Source: JAZDRH01 sp047470865 (GTDB lineage: Bacteria > Pseudomonadota > Gammaproteobacteria > Pseudomonadales > Pseudomonadaceae). Taken from it: DNA of 16,321 bases. The stretch spans positions 1 through 16,321 of the forward strand of contig NZ_JAZDRH010000041.1 in assembly GCF_047470865.1 (NCBI RefSeq). The letters run 5' to 3'. The notes beneath the pieces were generated by a model, which saw only the letters and a list, made by a program, of their open reading frames with translations, was not told the DNA's origin and made no database searches. Every line of letters begins with the position of its first letter. Position 1 is the first letter of the stretch. Of the stretch, positions 6,215-13,025 are shown piece by piece. A program made the translations under genes and the position numbers.

Positions 6215-7297
6215 ATGAAAGTTGGGGTAATAGGTGCTGGTCAACTAGGACGCATGTTGGCATTGGCGGGCACGCCATTGAATATGGAGTTTGCCTTTCT
6301 TGATCCAGCACAAGATGCCTGTGCTGCCCATTTAGGCAAGCATATTGTGGCTAACTATGATGATAAAGTGGCGCTGGAGCAATTGGCTAAACAAGTGGAC
6401 CTAGTGACCTTTGAGTTTGAAAGTGTGCCAGCTGAAACCGTTGCTTTTTTATCTCAATTTGTACCTGTTTACCCTAGCGCTCAAGCGTTACGTATCGCGC
6501 GCGATCGTTGGTTTGAAAAATCCATGTTTCTTGAACAAGGGATTCCAACTACAGCCTTTGCTAATGTGTTATCACAAGCAGATTTAGATCAAGCCGTTGC
6601 TGAGATTGGTTTGCCAGCGGTGCTTAAAACGCGCACTTTAGGTTATGACGGCAAAGGTCAGAAAGTGCTACGTAACGTTATTGATGCTAGCAATGCTTTT
6701 GCTGAGCTGGGTAATGTGCCTTGTATTTTAGAAGGCTTTGTGAATTTTACGGGTGAAGTATCCCTCATTGCGGTACGCACGCGAGAGGGTGATGTTCGTT
6801 GTTATCCGCTGGTACATAACACACATAACAATGGTATTTTGCATTTGTCAGTGGCTAGTACAGATCACCCAAGCCAAGCGCTCGCTGAAGACTACGCGGC
6901 GCGAGTGCTAAAAGCCTTGGACTATGTTGGTGTTCTAGCGTTTGAGTTTTTTGAAGTAGAAGGTGGTTTAAAAGCTAACGAGATAGCCCCGCGTGTGCAT
7001 AACTCAGGCCATTGGACGATTGAAGGCGCACAATGTAGCCAGTTTGAAAACCATTTGCGCGCCGTAGCTGGCTTGCCTTTAGGCGATACCACTAAAGTAG
7101 CTGGAACAGAAAGCGCCATGCTGAACTGCATTGGTAGAGTGCCTGATAGTGTTTTGGTATTACAAGAATTAGATGCGCACTTGCATCACTACGGAAAGGC
7201 CTTTAAAGCTGGGCGCAAAGTTGGCCACATTACCTTGCGCTGCACAGATAAAGAAAAGTTAGATGAAAAAATTAAAACACTTGAAAACTACCTGTGA
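6215..7297 (+). CDS. purK: N5-carboxyaminoimidazole ribonucleotide synthase PurK
   Basis: PurK makes N5-CAIR from AIR, bicarbonate and ATP, the step before PurE. It is a 360-residue ATP-grasp enzyme. GAGQLGRM (7-14) starts the pre-ATP-grasp domain, and TFEFESVP (65-72) is the conserved AIR-binding segment. K138 and the loop YDGKGQ (144-149) bind ATP phosphates. EGFVNFTGEVS (173-183) lies in the ATP-grasp core, and NEIAPRVHNSGHWTIEGAQC carries the metal- and substrate-binding residues. The start lies 3 bases after purE, behind GCGAGG in the purE end. The length and all motifs are normal. Confidence 0.97.
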   Translation: MKVGVIGAGQLGRMLALAGTPLNMEFAFLDPAQDACAAHLGKHIVANYDDKVALEQLAKQVDLVTFEFESVPAETVAFLSQFVPVYPSAQALRIARDRWFEKSMFLEQGIPTTAFANVLSQADLDQAVAEIGLPAVLKTRTLGYDGKGQKVLRNVIDASNAFAELGNVPCILEGFVNFTGEVSLIAVRTREGDVRCYPLVHNTHNNGILHLSVASTDHPSQALAEDYAARVLKALDYVGVLAFEFFEVEGGLKANEIAPRVHNSGHWTIEGAQCSQFENHLRAVAGLPLGDTTKVAGTESAMLNCIGRVPDSVLVLQELDAHLHHYGKAFKAGRKVGHITLRCTDKEKLDEKIKTLENYL

Positions 7298-7306
7298 ATC
7301 CACTAG

Positions 7307-7348
7307 CGTTTTTATTGCTATCTAGAGGTTATAGGTAGCAATAAAACG
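7307..7348 (+). terminator. Hairpin downstream of purK
   Basis: Arms 7307-7323 and 7333-7348 pair over about 15 bp (CGTTTTATTGCTAYCT type, with one bulged T and one G-U pair) around a 9-base loop. No T-run follows on either strand, so it may be a bidirectional processing or weak termination structure. Confidence 0.45.
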
Positions 7349-7363
7349 AATAAGGGAAATGCT

Positions 7364-7612
7364 ATGGGTATTCTTTCAACTATTGTCATTGGTTTTTTAG
7401 TCGGTATTGTGGCGCGCTTCATCAAGCCTGGTAAAGATCCAATGGGATGGGTAATGACCATCATTTTAGGTATTGTTGGTTCCGTGGCTGCAACCTATGG
7501 CGGACAAGCTCTAGGTATTTATCAAGCAGGACAAGGTGCAGGTTTTATTGGCTCAGTTGTGGGCGCTGTTGTGGTATTAATTATTTATGGCTCAATTACG
7601 GCAAAAAAGTAA
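7364..7612 (+). CDS. GlsB/YeaQ/YmgE-family membrane protein
   Basis: An 82-residue inner membrane protein of the transglycosylase-associated (GlsB/YeaQ) family, members of which are induced by stress in several bacteria. The exact role is unknown. Three hydrophobic segments are visible: about 3-20, 29-46 and 58-77. Between the first and second is the family motif ARFIKPGKDPMGW (17-29), and glycine-rich GIVGSVAATYGGQALG follows. AAGGG upstream is a suitable ribosome site. Its last 26 bases overlap the start of the next gene in another frame. Confidence 0.9.
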   Translation: MGILSTIVIGFLVGIVARFIKPGKDPMGWVMTIILGIVGSVAATYGGQALGIYQAGQGAGFIGSVVGAVVVLIIYGSITAKK

Positions 7613-8138
7613 ACAATTAACTTGCGCTTTTATACTGTCCTTATTTGCAATGTTAGTACAGGCACAGCCTGGCCTAGATTGGTTGGAGCTCTTACCTCCA
7701 GAAGATCTACAAGCATTGCTCGATATGCCGGAAATAGGACATGACACACCAGAAGGTGATAGCACATTTTACTCCCAAGGCTTAAAGAACACGGATCCTG
7801 ACCTACCTGAAATCATGCGTTCTACACGTACAGTGGCTGCGTTAAACAATCAGCCAGTGCTGATTGCGGGCTATCCCGTACCTTTAGAAAGTGATGAAAA
7901 TGGTCATTACCAAGAGTTCTTTCTTGTGCCTTACCCAGGTGCTTGTATCCATGTTCCACCGCCACCACCGAATCAAATTATTCTCGTGCGCTTTGCTAAG
8001 GGCTATCAGTTTGCTGATATTTATGAGCCTATTTGGGTGGAAGGTAGGTTATATGTCGACCAACAAGCCAACGACCTGGCTGATTCCTCTTATCGCCTTG
8101 AAGCAGAATCTGTCACTGCAATAGACGCAGCGTTTTAA
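7587..8138 (+). CDS. DUF3299-containing exported protein
   Basis: A 183-residue exported protein of the DUF3299 family, whose function is not known. Residues 1-26 form a signal peptide: basic N-region with R5, K7 and K9, hydrophobic 11-22, and likely cleavage after VQA-26. The hallmark segment FFLVPYPGACIHVPPPPPNQ is at 111-130, followed by a strand-rich end with IWVEGRLY. The single Cys in this motif (C120) is typical. The ATG at 7587 lies inside the preceding GlsB-like gene and has no clear ribosome site. It is still the best start, because any later in-frame choice would lose the signal peptide. Translation may depend on ribosomes ending on the upstream gene. Confidence 0.85.
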   Translation: MAQLRQKSKQLTCAFILSLFAMLVQAQPGLDWLELLPPEDLQALLDMPEIGHDTPEGDSTFYSQGLKNTDPDLPEIMRSTRTVAALNNQPVLIAGYPVPLESDENGHYQEFFLVPYPGACIHVPPPPPNQIILVRFAKGYQFADIYEPIWVEGRLYVDQQANDLADSSYRLEAESVTAIDAAF

Positions 8139-8143
8139 ATTTC

Positions 8144-8173
8144 TTACCTTGCAGGGAATAACCAGCAAGGTAA
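8144..8173 (+). terminator. Hairpin between the DUF3299 gene and rpe
   Basis: A perfect 9-bp inverted repeat, TTACCTTGC (8144-8152) with GCAAGGTAA (8165-8173), has a 12-base loop, 5 bases after the stop. No T-tract follows, so termination is uncertain. Confidence 0.4.
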
Positions 8174-8213
8174 ACTTAGCTTATAACTATTCTCACCGTG
8201 TTTTGGGGTTTTC

Positions 8214-8885
8214 ATGCAAGCATATGCCATAGCGCCATCTATTTTATCGGCTGATTTTGCTCGTTTAGGGGAAGATGTTGATGCGGTTTTAGCCGCTGGC
8301 GCCGATATTGTCCACTTTGATGTCATGGATAATCATTACGTACCTAACTTAACTATTGGCCCTATGGTATGCAAGGCATTGCGTAACTATGGTGTTACAG
8401 CGCCTATTGATGTGCATTTAATGGTTTCCCCAGTTGATCGTGTGATTGGCGACTTTATTGACGCTGGAGCGAGTTATATTACCTTCCATCCTGATGCATC
8501 TACCCATGTAGACCGCTCTTTACAGTTAATTAAGGATGGTGGCTGCAAAGCCGGTCTAGTATTTAATCCTGCTGCTCCTATTGATTGTTTAAAATACGTG
8601 CTTGATAAAATTGACATGGTTTTGCTCATGAGCGTAAACCCTGGTTTTGGTGGGCAGAAGTTTATTCCAAGTACGATTGAAAAGATTAAAGAAGTGCGCG
8701 CACTATTAGATGCCGCTGGACGTAGTGATATTCGTTTAGAGGTTGATGGAGGCGTAAATTTAAGCAATATTGCACAAATTGCTAGCGCTGGCGCAGACAC
8801 CTTTGTAGCAGGATCCGCTATTTTTAATACACCTGATTACAAAGCAACCATTGAGCAAATGCGTGCTGAGTTAGCAAAGGTCTAA
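8214..8885 (+). CDS. rpe: Ribulose-phosphate 3-epimerase
   Basis: Rpe interconverts ribulose 5-phosphate and xylulose 5-phosphate in the pentose phosphate pathway. It is a 223-residue TIM barrel. IAPSILSADF (6-15) is the first strand and N-terminal signature. The metal ligands H34, D36, H68 and D178 are all present, in VHFDVMDNHYVPN, DVHLMV and EVDGG. D36 and D178 are the acid/base pair. NPGFGGQKF (142-150) is the phosphate-loop signature. The ribosome site is a loose GGGG. gph begins one base after the stop, so they are one operon, and rpe-gph-trpE order is the Pseudomonas arrangement. Confidence 0.97.
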   Translation: MQAYAIAPSILSADFARLGEDVDAVLAAGADIVHFDVMDNHYVPNLTIGPMVCKALRNYGVTAPIDVHLMVSPVDRVIGDFIDAGASYITFHPDASTHVDRSLQLIKDGGCKAGLVFNPAAPIDCLKYVLDKIDMVLLMSVNPGFGGQKFIPSTIEKIKEVRALLDAAGRSDIRLEVDGGVNLSNIAQIASAGADTFVAGSAIFNTPDYKATIEQMRAELAKV

Positions 8886-8886
8886 T

Positions 8887-9570
8887 ATGAGTATATTGAG
8901 GTCGTTATTTGCAGGGCAGTTACCACAGCTAGTCATGTTTGACCTTGACGGTACTTTGTTAGACTCCGTTCCTGATTTGGCCGCCGCTGTGGATAAAATG
9001 TTATCCACATTAGGCCGTAAACCAGCCGGTGTAGATAAGGTTAAGTTATGGGTAGGCAATGGTCTACCCACCTTGGTTAAGCGCGCGCTTGCTAATGGTG
9101 ATGAACAGCTGCCCTTAGACCAGCACCTATATGAACAAGCGCAGCAGTTATTTACTCAGTTTTATGCCAGCCAAAATAACTTAACCTGTGTTTATCCTAA
9201 GGTGTATGAGTGTCTAACATGGTTAAAGCAAAACAATGTAAAACTAGCCCTGATCACGAATAAACCTAAGCAGTTTTTACCAAGCTTACTCAAACAGCAT
9301 CAACTAGATAGCTTTTTTAGCTGGGTAGTCGGTGGCGATAGTCTGCCTCAGCGAAAGCCAGATCCAGCGCAATTACTATGGGTGATGGCGCAAGCTAAAG
9401 TGAGTGCCGACGCTTCGTTTTTTGTCGGCGATTCTTGTAATGATATTCGCGCGGCAAAGGCGGCAGGCGTTCAATGTGCAGGCTTAACCTATGGCTATAA
9501 TCATGGGCAGCCAATTAGCCTAGAAACCCCACAATTAGTGATAGATTCCTTAGAACAATTAATTTTTTGA
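8887..9570 (+). CDS. gph: Phosphoglycolate phosphatase (HAD family)
   Basis: This enzyme removes the phosphate from 2-phosphoglycolate, a by-product of DNA repair and oxidative damage. It is a 227-residue HAD hydrolase with a helical cap inserted after motif I. Motif I is D19-L-D21-G-T, with D19 the nucleophile. Motif II is the Thr of ALITNKPKQF (about residues 121-130). Motif III is the Lys of QRKPDP. Motif IV is the acidic pair in FVGDSCNDI. The ATG follows the rpe stop by one base, and AAAGG within rpe serves as ribosome site. Family assignment is certain; the exact substrate rests on synteny with rpe and on similarity to Gph. Confidence 0.93.
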   Translation: MSILRSLFAGQLPQLVMFDLDGTLLDSVPDLAAAVDKMLSTLGRKPAGVDKVKLWVGNGLPTLVKRALANGDEQLPLDQHLYEQAQQLFTQFYASQNNLTCVYPKVYECLTWLKQNNVKLALITNKPKQFLPSLLKQHQLDSFFSWVVGGDSLPQRKPDPAQLLWVMAQAKVSADASFFVGDSCNDIRAAKAAGVQCAGLTYGYNHGQPISLETPQLVIDSLEQLIF

Positions 9571-9612
9571 GAGAATATATTTAAATTTTGTTAAAATGAT
9601 GTAGATAAAATA

Positions 9613-9628
9613 AACGCAAGGAAGCGTT
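9613..9628 (+). promoter_or_regulatory. Hairpin presenting the ribosome site of the next gene
   Basis: AACGC (9613-9617) pairs with GCGTT (9624-9628). The 6-base loop AAGGAA is the ribosome site for the ATG at 9631. This could tune translation; the stem is only 5 bp. Confidence 0.35.
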
Positions 9629-9630
9629 AT

Positions 9631-9963
9631 ATGTTTACTGCACTGTTAACTCATATATCACAACTGCCAAACTACCATCTTTGGTGCTCAGGCGTTCTAT
9701 TACTTTTCCCCTTGATTATTCATCTATGTGATCTTGGAGCTTACCTCGAACGCATTTTCTCTAAACCCAAAAAACAAGCGGCGTATTCCTCTAGCCTGTT
9801 TGCTTATGCGTTGTTATATACCTTTGTTTTAGCCAGTTTACAGCTTGAGTGGTTATTACTATTTAAATTGACTCTACTACTTTGGGTAGCTTTGGTTACC
9901 TGCAATTATATACTTAGGTTTTGGCTTAATTATGTAGAAGCTGAAGAAGTTAAAAATTTTTAA
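9631..9963 (+). CDS. Hypothetical small inner-membrane protein
   Basis: A 110-residue protein with three likely membrane segments: about 17-36 (LWCSGVLLLFPLIIHLCDLG), 53-71 and 76-95. A positively charged loop KPKKQ (45-49) separates the first two, and the tail is acidic (VEAEEVKNF). I do not recognise the family. It lies between gph and trpE, genes that are adjacent in Pseudomonas, so it is an addition to the common arrangement. The ribosome site AAGGA is well placed. A possible promoter is TTGAGA (9567-9572) with TAAAAT (9592-9597), although the 19-base spacer is long. The composition is like the neighbouring core genes. Confidence 0.7.
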   Translation: MFTALLTHISQLPNYHLWCSGVLLLFPLIIHLCDLGAYLERIFSKPKKQAAYSSSLFAYALLYTFVLASLQLEWLLLFKLTLLLWVALVTCNYILRFWLNYVEAEEVKNF

Positions 9964-9997
9964 CCTATCAAAAAAGGCTAAACTTTCTGCAAGGTAC

Positions 9998-10026
9998 TTG
10001 CACTGCCAAAAAACATGCGCTAGTGT
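9998..10026 (+). promoter_or_regulatory. Candidate trpE promoter
   Basis: TTGCAC (9998-10003) and TAGTGT (10021-10026) are 17 bases apart. The -35 box is good and the -10 box is weak. Transcription would start near 10033, ahead of the trpL leader peptide. Confidence 0.45.
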
Positions 10027-10086
10027 AAGTCTTTCGTCAGCTTATGCTGAATTACTTATTTCTGCATCCTGCCTAGGAGTTATCTC

Positions 10087-10158
10087 GTGGTTGTTGATCG
10101 CAAACTTTGGATAAATGCTCTTCCAGCGGCTAACGGTCGTTGGCGCTGGCGCGCCTAA
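10087..10158 (+). CDS. trpL: trp leader peptide (TrpL-like)
   Basis: A 23-codon ORF starts with GTG at 10087, behind AGGAG at 10075-10079, and stops with TAA at 10156-10158. It encodes MVVDRKLWINALPAANGRWR, then W-R-A. Three of 23 codons are TGG: codon 8 (10108-10110), codon 19 (10141-10143) and codon 21 (10147-10149). This Trp density upstream of trpE is the hallmark of ribosome-mediated attenuation: when charged tRNA-Trp is scarce, the ribosome stalls here and changes the fold of the leader RNA. Hairpins overlap its 3' end. The ORF and codons are read directly; the regulatory role is inference, supported by the known attenuation of trpE in pseudomonads. Confidence 0.82.
   Translation: MVVDRKLWINALPAANGRWRWRA
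10123..10149 (+). promoter_or_regulatory. Candidate antiterminator stem in the trpL leader
   Basis: CCAGCG (10123-10128) pairs with CGCTGG (10144-10149). This stem shares bases 10144-10146 with the terminator-like hairpin that follows, so only one can form. A ribosome stalled at Trp codon 8 would leave it free to fold. Confidence 0.5.
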
Positions 10159-10165
10159 CATTTTT
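10139..10165 (+). terminator. Candidate trp attenuator (terminator overlapping the trpL end)
   Basis: GTTGGCGC (10139-10146) pairs with GCGCC-t-AAC (10151-10159) around a 4-base loop, with one bulged T, and is followed by ATTTTT (10160-10165). It spans Trp codons 19 and 21 and the stop codon of trpL. Confidence 0.6.
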
Positions 10166-10168
10166 CCA

Positions 10169-10199
10169 TCGGCTAGCTACAGCCGACGTTGTTTGTGTT
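10169..10199 (+). terminator. Second leader hairpin upstream of trpE
   Basis: TCGGCT (10169-10174) pairs with AGCCGA (10181-10186), loop AGCTAC, followed by the T-rich CGTTGTTTGTGTT. Its right arm can instead pair with 10138-10144 (CGTTGGC, one G-U pair), which suggests alternative folds. Confidence 0.45.
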
Positions 10200-10237
10200 C
10201 ACATTAAAAAACTTTTCCCACCGACCACGAGGTGAGT

Positions 10238-11728
10238 ATGAAGCAATCCGAATTTTTACGTTTAGCTGAACAGGGCTATAACCGTATTCCTGTGTCACGG
10301 GAAATCTTAGCTGACTTTGACACACCACTGTCTATTTATCTAAAACTAGCTGATGCACCAAACTCCTACTTGTTAGAGTCAGTACAAGGTGGCGAAAAAT
10401 GGGGGCGTTACTCCATTATAGGCTTGCCTTGCAGTATTGCATTGCAGGCACGCGGTGAGTTGGTTGAGGTGCTTTATCAAGGTGAAGTGATAGAAGAGGT
10501 CGAAACCACAGATCCGCTTGCCTTTGTTGAAGAATTTAAACAGCGTTATCAGGTTCCAGATATTGCAGGTTTACCGCGCTTTAATGGCGGTTTAGTGGGC
10601 TACTTTGCCTATGACTGTGTACGCTATGTTGAAAAGCGTCTGCAAAATACGCAAAAGCCTGACCCTATAGGCAATCCTGATATTTTACTGCTGGTGTCAG
10701 AAGCAGTTGTTGTGTTTGATAACCTCGCAGACAAGCTGTATATGATAGTTCTTGCCGATCCAGATGAGCCTTTGGCTTATCAGCAAGCTCAAGAAAAACT
10801 AGACCAACTACAGAAACAACTACGCCAGCCTATCACGCCACGCCTTGGTTTAAATCTTGAGCAAACACTAGAGCATGACCCAGCGTTTAAAGCGAGCTTT
10901 ACCCAAGAAGATTACAAAAAAGCAGTTGAGCGCATAAAAGACTATATTTTAGCGGGCGACTGCATGCAGGTAGTGCCGTCTCAGCGTATGTCGATTGAAT
11001 TTAAAGCAGCGCCTATTGATCTTTACCGCGCTTTACGCTGCTTAAATCCAACGCCCTATATGTACTTCTTTAACTTTGGCGATTTTCATGTTGTAGGTAG
11101 CTCACCTGAAGTCTTAGCGCGTTTAGAAGATGGTTTGGTCACAGTTCGGCCTATTGCTGGAACGCGACCAAGAGGTAAAACCGAAGCGCAAGATAATGCA
11201 CTTGAGCAGGAGTTATTGGCTGATAGGAAAGAACTCGCTGAACACCTAATGTTGATTGACTTAGGCCGTAACGATGTGGGGCGCGTGGCGAGCATTGGTA
11301 GTGTTGATGTTACAGAGAAGATGGTAATTGAGCGTTATTCTAACGTAATGCACATTGTATCTAATGTTACAGGCAGGCTGCGCCCTGAGCTAACAGCAAT
11401 GGATGCGTTGCGTGCGATATTGCCCGCGGGTACCTTATCAGGCGCACCTAAAGTACGTGCTATGGAAATTATTGATGAATTAGAGCCAGTTAAACGTGGC
11501 GTTTATGGCGGCGCGGTTGGCTACTTGGCATGGAATGGCAATATGGATACCGCAATTGCTATTCGCACTGCCGTTATTAAAAATCAGCAGCTGCATGTGC
11601 AAGCAGGCGCTGGTATTGTGGCTGACTCTCAGCCTCAACTTGAGTGGGAAGAAACATTAAATAAGCGCAAAGCAATGTTTAAAGCTGTTGCGTTGGCAGA
11701 ACAAGCAATCAAAGATGTTGCACAGTAG
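10238..11728 (+). CDS. trpE: Anthranilate synthase component I
   Basis: TrpE converts chorismate to anthranilate with ammonia supplied by TrpG, the first committed step of tryptophan synthesis. The protein has 496 residues, close to the Pseudomonas form. LLESVQGGEKWGRYS (45-59) contains the LLES motif that binds tryptophan for feedback inhibition. The chorismate-binding domain shows VVPSQR, RPIAGTRPRG, DLGRNDVGRV and the end motif AGAGIVADSQPQLEWEET. The ATG at 10238 is preferred to a GTG at 10232 because GAGG (10229-10232) lies 5 bases before it. The gene sits behind the trpL leader. ddh starts 22 bases after the stop with no terminator between. Confidence 0.97.
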   Translation: MKQSEFLRLAEQGYNRIPVSREILADFDTPLSIYLKLADAPNSYLLESVQGGEKWGRYSIIGLPCSIALQARGELVEVLYQGEVIEEVETTDPLAFVEEFKQRYQVPDIAGLPRFNGGLVGYFAYDCVRYVEKRLQNTQKPDPIGNPDILLLVSEAVVVFDNLADKLYMIVLADPDEPLAYQQAQEKLDQLQKQLRQPITPRLGLNLEQTLEHDPAFKASFTQEDYKKAVERIKDYILAGDCMQVVPSQRMSIEFKAAPIDLYRALRCLNPTPYMYFFNFGDFHVVGSSPEVLARLEDGLVTVRPIAGTRPRGKTEAQDNALEQELLADRKELAEHLMLIDLGRNDVGRVASIGSVDVTEKMVIERYSNVMHIVSNVTGRLRPELTAMDALRAILPAGTLSGAPKVRAMEIIDELEPVKRGVYGGAVGYLAWNGNMDTAIAIRTAVIKNQQLHVQAGAGIVADSQPQLEWEETLNKRKAMFKAVALAEQAIKDVAQ

Positions 11729-11750
11729 CAGCACAGAAATAGGTGAGAAA

Positions 11751-12737
11751 ATGACACAAAAAATCCGTATTGGCATCCTAGGTTATGGCAACTTGGGGCG
11801 CGGTGTCGAGCAAGCAGTGCAGCAAAACCCAGATATGGAATTGGTTGCTGTATTTAGCCGCCGTGAGCCTTCAAGCGTAATTTTGGCAAATACTGATATC
11901 CCAGTTTATTCATTGGCTAAGGTTGAAGACTTTACTGCTGCTATTGATGTCATGATTTTATGTGGCGGCTCAAAAAGTGACTTGCCAGAACAAGGCCCAC
12001 AACTAGCTAAGTTGTTCAATACTGTGGATAGTTTTGATACCCATGCACGCATCCCAGAATACTATGAAAGCGTCGATCAACCAGCCCGTGAGCATGGTAA
12101 AACTGCACTGATTTCAACAGGCTGGGACCCAGGTCTATTCTCAATTAACCGTGTGTTTGCCGAAGCTATGTTGCCAGCAGGTGAAACCTATACGTTTTGG
12201 GGGAAAGGCTTAAGCCAAGGGCATTCTGATGCGGTGCGCCGTATTGCAGGCGTAAAAGCAGGCGTGCAGTACACCATTCCTTCCGAGTCAGCCATGCAGC
12301 GTGTGCGCAATGGTGAAATGCCTCAGCTATCTACTCGCGAAAAGCACACACGTGAATGCTATGTCGTATTGCAAGAAGGCGCTAGCGCAGAAGAAGTGCG
12401 GAGTACCATTGTAAATATGCCAGATTACTTTGCTGACTATGATACCAGCGTACATTTTATCGACGAAGCCACATTAAAAGCAGAGCATAATGCAATGCCT
12501 CATGGTGGATTTGTGATTCGCAGCGGCGTATCTGGTGCTGGTTCTAAGCAAACAATCGAGTACTCCTTGGCGTTGCAAAGTAATCCTGAGTTTACTTCAA
12601 GCGTATTGGTTGCTTATGCCCGTGCGGTTTATCGCCTAAATCGCTTGGGCGATATTGGCGCTAAAACAGTGTTTGATATTGCACCAGGCTTGCTGTCAGC
12701 CAAAAGCCCAATGCAATTGCGTAAAGAACTACTTTAA
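11751..12737 (+). CDS. ddh: meso-Diaminopimelate D-dehydrogenase
   Basis: Ddh makes meso-diaminopimelate in one NADPH- and ammonia-dependent step from tetrahydrodipicolinate, by-passing the succinylase route to lysine and peptidoglycan. It has 328 residues, the usual length. GYGNLGRG (11-18) is the NADP-binding loop. CGGSKSDLP (71-79), DSFDTHARIP (93-102) and STGWDPGLFS (122-131) are hallmark segments of the family, lining the cofactor and substrate sites. GKGLSQGHSDAVRRIAGV follows. The ATG at 11751, behind AGGTGAG, is chosen; the longer frame to 11688 lies inside trpE. It follows trpE closely and ends at a strong terminator, so trpE-ddh is probably one transcript. The enzyme is patchily distributed, which hints at horizontal acquisition, but codon use matches its neighbours. 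Confidence 0.95.
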   Translation: MTQKIRIGILGYGNLGRGVEQAVQQNPDMELVAVFSRREPSSVILANTDIPVYSLAKVEDFTAAIDVMILCGGSKSDLPEQGPQLAKLFNTVDSFDTHARIPEYYESVDQPAREHGKTALISTGWDPGLFSINRVFAEAMLPAGETYTFWGKGLSQGHSDAVRRIAGVKAGVQYTIPSESAMQRVRNGEMPQLSTREKHTRECYVVLQEGASAEEVRSTIVNMPDYFADYDTSVHFIDEATLKAEHNAMPHGGFVIRSGVSGAGSKQTIEYSLALQSNPEFTSSVLVAYARAVYRLNRLGDIGAKTVFDIAPGLLSAKSPMQLRKELL

Positions 12738-12742
12738 TGGCT

Positions 12743-12783
12743 AAAGGCATTTGCTTGTCGATATGAGCAAATGCCTTTTTTGT
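12743..12783 (+). terminator. Strong rho-independent terminator after ddh
   Basis: A perfect 13-bp stem, AAAGGCATTTGCT (12743-12755) with AGCAAATGCCTTT (12766-12778), is followed by a T-run to 12781. It ends the trpE-ddh transcript and isolates trpGDC. Confidence 0.93.
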
Positions 12784-13025
12784 TAAGCATTAAGTTGTAA
12801 TACAAGGTTATAGCTGTTTTTGCCATAGCCTTATAACAAAAAAGATACGCGTTAAACTTTCACTATTGTGTAAAAAGAGCTAGAAAGGGGGCTGTTAAAA
12901 CAGCTTAATTTCATAGCTATCAACTTGCCAGCTATCCCATGTATTAAGCGCAAGTGCGACGAGTAGATAAAAGTGTTAACACGTATAAATGACAAAAACC
13001 TTTCAACCGATAGGATCTTTCTTTA
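12784..13025 (+). promoter_or_regulatory. trpG upstream region without a Trp leader peptide
   Basis: This 242-base gap must hold the trpGDC promoter. No TGG codon exists in any plus-strand frame here, so a Trp-codon leader peptide is absent. Visible structures are a bulged hairpin (GTTATA-GCT with AGC-CT-TATAAC, about 12804-12840), a GCTGTT/AACAGC hairpin near 12891-12904, and a perfect palindrome GTGTTAACAC at 12973-12982 just before TATAAA (12984-12989). The palindrome position would suit an operator over the -10 box; no convincing -35 box is seen. Confidence 0.4.

Noticed and set aside
3983..9009. Two perfect TTATCCACA DnaA-box sequences, at 3983-3991 and 9001-9009
   Set aside because: They are isolated, 5 kb apart, and inside mpl and gph coding sequence with no clustering, so an origin is not supported.
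11688..11750. 21-codon N-terminal extension of ddh
   Set aside because: It lies inside trpE in another frame, and the family starts at the later ATG, which has a good ribosome site.
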